Origin: Typhlomys cinereus
Lineage: Eukaryota; Chordata; Mammalia; Rodentia; Platacanthomyidae
Length of the DNA stretch: 64,000 nucleotides
NCBI GenBank assembly: GCA_023101885.1
Contig: JALPQD010000206.1
Location: 1,391,607 to 1,455,606, forward strand
Direction of reading: 5' to 3'
A model generated the notes under the pieces. That model had not been told where the DNA came from. It searched no databases and saw only the letters and a program-made list of their open reading frames with translations. Shown piece after piece: positions 58,372 to 64,000 of the stretch. The stretch's first letter is position 1. Each line of letters starts with the position of its first letter. The position numbers and the translations under genes were made by a program.

Positions 58372-59539
58372 AGACACACACACGCACGCGCGCACATACA
58401 CACGCACATGCGCACAGTTGAATAAATAATAATAATAAAAATTTAAAAAAAAGTGTAAATCTATAAGAAACAACACTCAAGTAAACAAATCTCCCACTGA
58501 AGGAATTAATCCCATAATCTTACCAGAACAAACCCATGGAAAATGGCCAAGAAAGCCTGACCCAGGATAACGACTTTCAAAACATGATCATTATAATCCA
58601 TGTTCAATACTATGAAAGAGGAAATCCGGGAGGAATTACATAATCGAATCAATCGCTTTGAAGAGGAACACAACAGACACTTGGAGGAGTTGAGAAAAAC
58701 AGTGCAAGAAACAAAAACTGGCATAGAGCAGTTAAAGCAGACTCAAGCAGAGTTTAAAACTGAACGAAAAGACAAGTTATCTTCAACCCAGAAATCCGAA
58801 GAGAGTCTTATCAGCAGAACTAACAAAGCAGAAAACAGAATTTCAGACCTTGAAGATAAAGTGGGAGTATTAACCAGCTCAATGGAAGAGGTTGTTAAAG
58901 ACAAAAAGATACTTGAGAGAAATATCCAGGAGATATGGGACACCCTGAAGAAGCCTAACATGCGTATTCATGGAATACCGGAGCAAGAATCTCAAAATAC
59001 CACCCCTGAGGAAATTTTTCAAACGATCATCAAGGAAAACTTTCCTCATCTAAAAAAAGAGAGGCCCATCCATATACAAGAGGCATTCCGTACCTCAAAT
59101 AGATATGACCAAAACAGAAGCTCGCTACGGCAAATAATAGTTAAAACACTCCACATTCAAGATAAAGAACTGGTGCTGAGAGTTCAAGGGAGAAAAAACA
59201 AGTCACTTTTAAAGGTAAACCTATTAAAATAACAAATGACTTCTCAGTCGAAACAGTAAAAGCAAAAAGAGCTTGGAGAGACATACTTCAAGTATTGAAT
59301 GAGCAAAAATGTCAACCCAGGCTGATTTACCCTGCAAAACTATCCGTCATGATCGAGGGAAAAAGAAAAATCTTCCAGCACAAAGACAACTTGAAGGGAT
59401 ACATGTCCACCAAACCAGGCCTTCAAAAAATGCTAGAAATGATACTCAAGCGTGAAGAAAAAAACAGGCATATCCAGGAGAACAGAAGGCAAGTATAACA
59501 CCATTAAAAGCAAAGCAATATACTTATAAAAACTACTAA
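58106..59539 (+). pseudogene. ORF1: L1-C ORF1 pseudogene, split by a SINE
   Basis: The ATG at 58106 begins MPKSKCKS; the upstream in-frame ATG of L1-B is ACG here. After eight codons a 320-bp SINE interrupts the gene. Beyond it the frame resumes through the coiled coil (EELHNRINRFEEEHNRHLEE), the RRM-like opening MRIHGIPEQE, and RQIIVKTLHIQDKELVL. A one-base type frameshift near 59190 (ggagaaaaaacaag) separates the C-terminal domain (NEQKCQPRLIYPAKLSVMIE, 59295-59498). A second change near the end (MILKREEKNRHIQENRR) alters the last residues. The TAA at 59537-59539 is followed closely by ORF2, as in L1-B. Confidence 0.92.
58131..58450 (+). mobile_element. Young B2-type SINE inside L1-C ORF1
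   Basis: Complete copy: head gggctggagaggtggctcag, B box gagttcggatccc, body, (CA)n with CG variants at about 58333-58415, and tail gttgaataaataataataat then A8. The flanks aagtgcaaatcca (58118-58130) and aagtgtaaatcta (58451-58463) differ at two bases. It is the best reference copy of the family in this window. Confidence 0.93.
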
Positions 59540-59548
59540 ACATAATAA

Positions 59549-62500
59549 ATGTCTGGAATTAACAATAGTTTCTCCATTATAACGCTAAATGTTAATGGAA
59601 TTAACTCACCGATCAAGAGACGCAGATTACAAATTTGGATTAAAAATCACAATCCATCAATCTGCTGCCTGCAGGAAACCCATCTCACCACAAAAGATAG
59701 GCACGCTCTAAAAATAAAAGGCTGGTCAACAATTCTACAAGCTAATGGAAGCAGAAAACAGGCAGGGGTAGCCATTATGATATCAGACAAAGTGGATTTC
59801 AAACCAAAAAAAATTATAAGAGACACGGATGGATACTACCATTTAGTCACAGGTACAATTCACCAGGAAGACTTCACAATACTGAACATATATGCACCCA
59901 ATACGGGCCCCTCCACATTCATTAAGAAAACCCTACAGCATCTAAAGCAAGAAATCAACCCCCAAACGATAATTCTTGGGGACTTCAACACTGCCCTCTA
60001 AACATGAGATAAATCAACAGGTCAAAAGCTTAACAGAGACACTTTGGAACTTAATCAAACCCTTAAAAAAATGGACCTTACAGATCTCTATCAAACTTTT
60101 CACCCACCCACCAAAGAATACACATTTTTCTCAGCAGCACACGGAACTTTCCCTAAAATAGATCACATATTGGGCCACAAAACAAATCTACACATATACA
60201 AAAAAGTTGAAATTCTAACCTGTGCCCTATCAGACCACCACGGCCTAAAGCTGGACATCCACAACACAACAAACAAAGAGAAAATACACTAACTCCTGGA
60301 AACTTAACAATATGATGCTGAATGAGAATTGGATTCAGGAAGAAATTAAAAAGGAAATTCAAGATTTCCTGAAAGTGAACGATAATGAAAATACAACTTA
60401 CCAAAATCTCTGGGACACAATAAAAGCTGCCCTAAGAGGTAACTTCATAGCTCTTAATGCCTACATCAAAAAAAATGGAAACATTAGACATAAATAAATT
60501 AACAATGCAGCTAAAAGCATTAGAGATACTAGAGCAATCTGATCCCAAAAGCAGTAGAAGGGAGGAGATTAGCAAAATAAGGGGAGAAATATCTGAAATT
60601 GAGATCAGGAAAACGATAGAAAAAAATCAACCAGTCAAAAAGTTGGTTCTTTGAAAAAATCAATAAGATTGATACACCCCTAGCTAAATTGACCAAAAGC
60701 AAGAGAAAGGAAACACAAATTAACAAAATTAGAAATGAAAATGGAGTTATCACTACTGACACCAAAGAAATCCATGGAATTATAACGTCATATTTCAAAA
60801 ACTTATACTCTGTGAAATTTGACAACACAAAAGAGATGGATGAATTCCTAAGTAAACACATCTTACCTAAATTGGATTAGGAAGTTGTGAATTATTTAAA
60901 TAGTCCTATAACGTATAAGGAAATTGAGGAAGTAATCTCGAATCTTCCCACCAAAAAATGTCCTGGACCAGATGGATACAGCAGAGTTCTACCAGACATT
61001 TAAGGAGTTAATAACACCAATACTCCTTAAACTGTTCCATCAAATATCAAAGGAAGGAACACTACCAAATTCTTTCTATGAAGCTAATATCATCTTAATC
61101 CCAAAACATAATAAAGATTCACTTAAAAAAGAAAACTATAGGCCGATCTCTCTGATGAACACAAATGCAAAGATTCTCAACAAAGTCTTAGCAAATTGGA
61201 TTCAAAAACATATCAAAAAGATCATTCACAGGGACCAAGTAGGCTTCATCCCCGGCACACAAGGTTGTTCAACATACGCAAATCAATAAATGTAATTCAT
61301 CATGTAAACCAGTCCAAAGTCCAAGACCACATGATACTCTCGATAGATGCAGAAAAAGCTTTTGACAAGATCCAACAGCCTTTTATGATCAAAACGCTAG
61401 AGACAGTAGGAATGGAAGGAACCTTTATCAATATAATAAAAGCTGTATACAACAAGTCCACAGCAAGAACTATGCTCAATGGGGAACAATTGGAAGCATT
61501 CCCACTTTGGTCAGGAACTAGAAAAGGCTGTCCACTCTCACTACTTCTATTTAATATTGTACTTGAAGTCTTAGCCGAAGCCATAAGACAAGAAAAGGAC
61601 ATAAAAGGGATTCAAATCGGCAAGGGAGAAGTCAAGCTATCCCTATTTGCAGATGGCATGATCTTATACCTGAGTGACTGAGTGATCCCAAAAACTCCAC
61701 CAGGAAGCTTCTGGAACTAATTGAGAAGTTCAGCAGGGTGGCAGGATACAAAATGAATGTGCAAAAATCAGAGGCCTTCCCATATGCCCAGAATGAAAGA
61801 AGTGAAAAAGCCTCTAGAGAAACAATCCCATTTACTATAGCCCCTAAAAAAAATGAAATACCTTGGTATAAACCTAACCAAGGAGATAAAAGACCTTTAC
61901 AATGAAAACTTTAAAACCCTAAAGAAAAAAATAGCAGAAGACACCAGAAGGTGGAAAGACCTCTCATGTTCCTGGATTGGTAGAATCAACATCGTAAAAA
62001 TGACCATACTACCAAAGGCAATATACAAATTCAATGCTATACCAATTAAAATCCCAAAACAATTCTTCAAAGAAGTTGACCAAACAATCTCAAAATTCAT
62101 ATGGAGGAACAAAAGACCTAGGATAGCAAAGACAATCCTGAGTAACAAAAACACTGCTGGAGGTATTACCATACCAAACCTTAGTCTATACTACAAATCC
62201 ATAGTTATAAAGACAGCCTGGTACTGGCTCCAAAATAGACACACAGATCAATGGATAAGGGTTGAAGACCCAGATATAAGCCCACAAAGTTACAGCCATT
62301 TGGTCTTTGACAAAGGGGCCCAAAAAATCCAATGGAAAAAGAACAGCATCTTCAACAAATGGTGCTGGCAAAACTGGATCTCCACATGCAGAAGATTAAA
62401 GCTAGACCCGTACTTGTCACCATGTACAAGACTTAATTCCAAATGGATCAAGGACCTTGATATCAGGCCAGAGACTATAAAACCATAGTTGAAAGGATAG

Positions 62501-63432
62501 GGAACTCCCTCGAGCTGATTGGGCTAGGCCAACATTTCCTAAACAGACATCCAATGGCACAGTCACTGCTACCAACTCTCAACAGTTGGGACCTTGTGAA
62601 ATTAAAGAGCTTCTGTTCAGATAAAGAGATTGTAACATGAGCTCAAAGGCAACCCACAGAATGGGAGAAAATCTTCACTAACTACATATCTGATAGAACT
62701 CTACTGTCCAGAGTGCACAAAGAACTTAGAAAACTAAACTCCAAGGAAAACAATGGCCCAATTAAAAAATGGGCCCTGGAACTTAAAAGAAATTTTACCA
62801 GGGATGACATTAAAATGTCTAACAAATATCTTAAAAAATGCTCCACTTTCTTAGCCATCAGGGAAATGCAAATCAAAACTTCCCTGAGATATCATCTCAC
62901 CCTGGTCAGGATGGCAAAAATCCACAATACAAACAACAACAAATGCTGGAGAGGATGTGGAGAGAGGGGAACTCTCCTACATTGCTGGTGGGAATGCAGG
63001 CTCATACAGCCACTCTGGCGAGCCGTCTGGAGATTCTTATAGAAATTAAAGATTGAAATGCCATATGACCCTGCTATCCCACTTTTGGGAATAAACCCCC
63101 ATGCAGCAGAGGTTCACCTCGATAGCACAAGCACGACCATGTTCATAGCAGCACTGTTTACAATAGCAGAGTCATGGAATCAACCCAAATGTCCAACAGT
63201 TGACGAATGGATAAGGAAACAGTGGTACATCTATACAATGGAGTACTACTTAGCCATCAAAAATGATGAATTACTGGAATTTGCCGGGAAATGGATGTCA
63301 TTAGAAACAATTATATTAAGTGAAGTATCCCAAATCCAGAAAATTATGTCCCATATGTACTCCCTAATAGGTGGCTCCTACTATCAAACTTACGCAGCCC
63401 CTATTGAGACATTCAAAGGAAAACCTATGTAA
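59549..63432 (+). pseudogene. ORF2: L1-C ORF2 pseudogene (endonuclease/reverse transcriptase)
   Basis: Full-length span of about 3.88 kb. Endonuclease: ITLNVNGINSP, CCLQETHL, IILGDFNTAL (then a frameshift near 59995) and [42 protein letters not shown], and the catalytic FADD changed to FADG (GAC to GGC, 61655-61657), which would remove a metal-binding aspartate. A stop follows at 61679-61681. The C-terminal Cys-rich motif is complete in sequence ([19 protein letters not shown]-x3-C-x7-H-x4-C, near 62945-63000). The longest open piece is 211 residues (61853-62488), with further stops and shifts near 60300, 60640, 60880, 60990 and 62490. ORF2 ends at TAA 63430-63432. Confidence 0.93.
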
Positions 63433-64000
63433 TACATTAATTGCAAGGATTATGTACAGGAGGGATGGGGTTGGAGGGCCACATCAGACACAAGGAGAGA
63501 GGGGACCATGTTACAGCAGAGAAAATAGGCCTCCATCAAGGACAGCAAGTAAGTAATGTGACACCTAGTTAAGTTCACAGACGTTCGTTCCTGATCATGT
63601 ACAACTGAGGGGGTATGATTTCACCAGAAGGGGAGGGATATAGTCTGGCAGATTAAAAACCCTCCCCCTCCCTCACTGAGGTTTCCTACTTTTATTACAT
63701 CTACCCTTGAATGTGCTATTATAACAAGACTCTAGTTTAACAGCTATTTATCTCTGGTCAGGGGGTGAAATACAATACCCATCAGGATGGAGTGAAGGGC
63801 ATTGCAGAAGCAGCAAACCTGCAAAAGAAAATCAACAAACCACAATCCAGAACTTCAGAGACTCTATATCAACCACCTAGAACTAGGCCAGCCTAATCTC
63901 TCCCCATCCTGAAGCTCAGAGACATTTGCGGAAGACGGGGCGGTAAGATTGTAAGAGTAAAAGGATGGGAGGAGCAATGATTTGCAAGATTCTCCACACT
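63433..64000 (+). other. L1-C 3' UTR, first part
   Basis: Collinear with the complete 3' UTR at 31259-32281 (ttgcaaggattatgtacagg, gaccatgttacagcagagaa, gaccaa-free young-type text such as gagactctatatcaaccacc). The G-rich tract and poly(A) tail lie past the window end. Confidence 0.9.

Larger units (their letters stand above)
57722..64000 (+). mobile_element. L1-C: full-length LINE-1, cut by the window end
   Basis: The order is a GC-rich 5' UTR, ORF1 (split by a SINE), ORF2 with several breaks, and the first 568 bases of a young-type 3' UTR. By comparison with 31259-32281 the 3' UTR should end about 440 bases past the window. The A-rich sequence before 57722 is probably part of the left target duplication, which cannot be checked here. 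Confidence 0.92.

Overview
The window is non-coding mammalian nuclear DNA, almost certainly from a rodent. No host exon, tRNA or rRNA gene, CRISPR array or bacterial-type operon was recognised. The rodent assignment rests on four things: tRNA-derived B2-type SINEs, B4-like and B1-like SINEs, L1 elements whose 3' UTR carries a G-rich polypurine tract, and an IAP-like class II LTR. The young SINE has an internal (CA)n tract and an AATAAA tail, and a dipodid such as a jerboa is possible, but this is a weak guess. Well over half of the sequence can be assigned to transposable elements; the rest is AT-rich intergenic or intronic sequence.

Layout. 1-3.5 kb: single-copy sequence with two old SINEs. 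3.5-12.8 kb: a full-length, decayed L1 on the minus strand (L1-A). It contains a MaLR-type LTR element, which itself contains a solo IAP-like LTR. 12.8-21.0 kb: mostly single-copy, with one young SINE, a small retroposed RNA-like insert, old L1 3' UTR sequence and a (TTCC)n tract. 21.0-24.5 kb: a solo MaLR LTR, then a 5'-truncated L1 inside an ~81-bp tandem repeat. 25.1-29.5 kb: an old plus-strand L1 (L1-D) interrupted by a SINE. 29.7-32.3 kb: three 5'-truncated L1 3' UTR copies, two of them at one target site. 35.1-41.2 kb: a near full-length minus-strand L1 (L1-B) with an intact ORF1. 42.1-44.4 kb: a complete MaLR provirus. 45.4-46.4 kb: another truncated L1. 50-57.5 kb: SINEs, LTRs and a possible retrocopy. 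57.7 kb to the end: a full-length plus-strand L1 (L1-C) with a GC-rich 5' UTR. Its ORF1 is split by a SINE and its 3' UTR runs off the window.

How it works together. L1 ORF1p (RNA chaperone) and ORF2p (endonuclease and reverse transcriptase) are the machinery that moves both L1 and the SINEs. Every L1 ORF2 here is broken, so nothing in the window looks autonomously mobile. L1-B ORF1 is the only long intact reading frame. Target-site duplications (TSDs) could be read by eye for many insertions and give a relative order of events. Two L1 3' UTR subfamilies, older and younger, can be told apart. I found no convincing new biological system. The most notable items are the three-level nest, two L1s at one site, a 193-bp inverted duplication inside L1-A, a candidate 3' transduction, and a 123-bp retrocopy of an unidentified small RNA.
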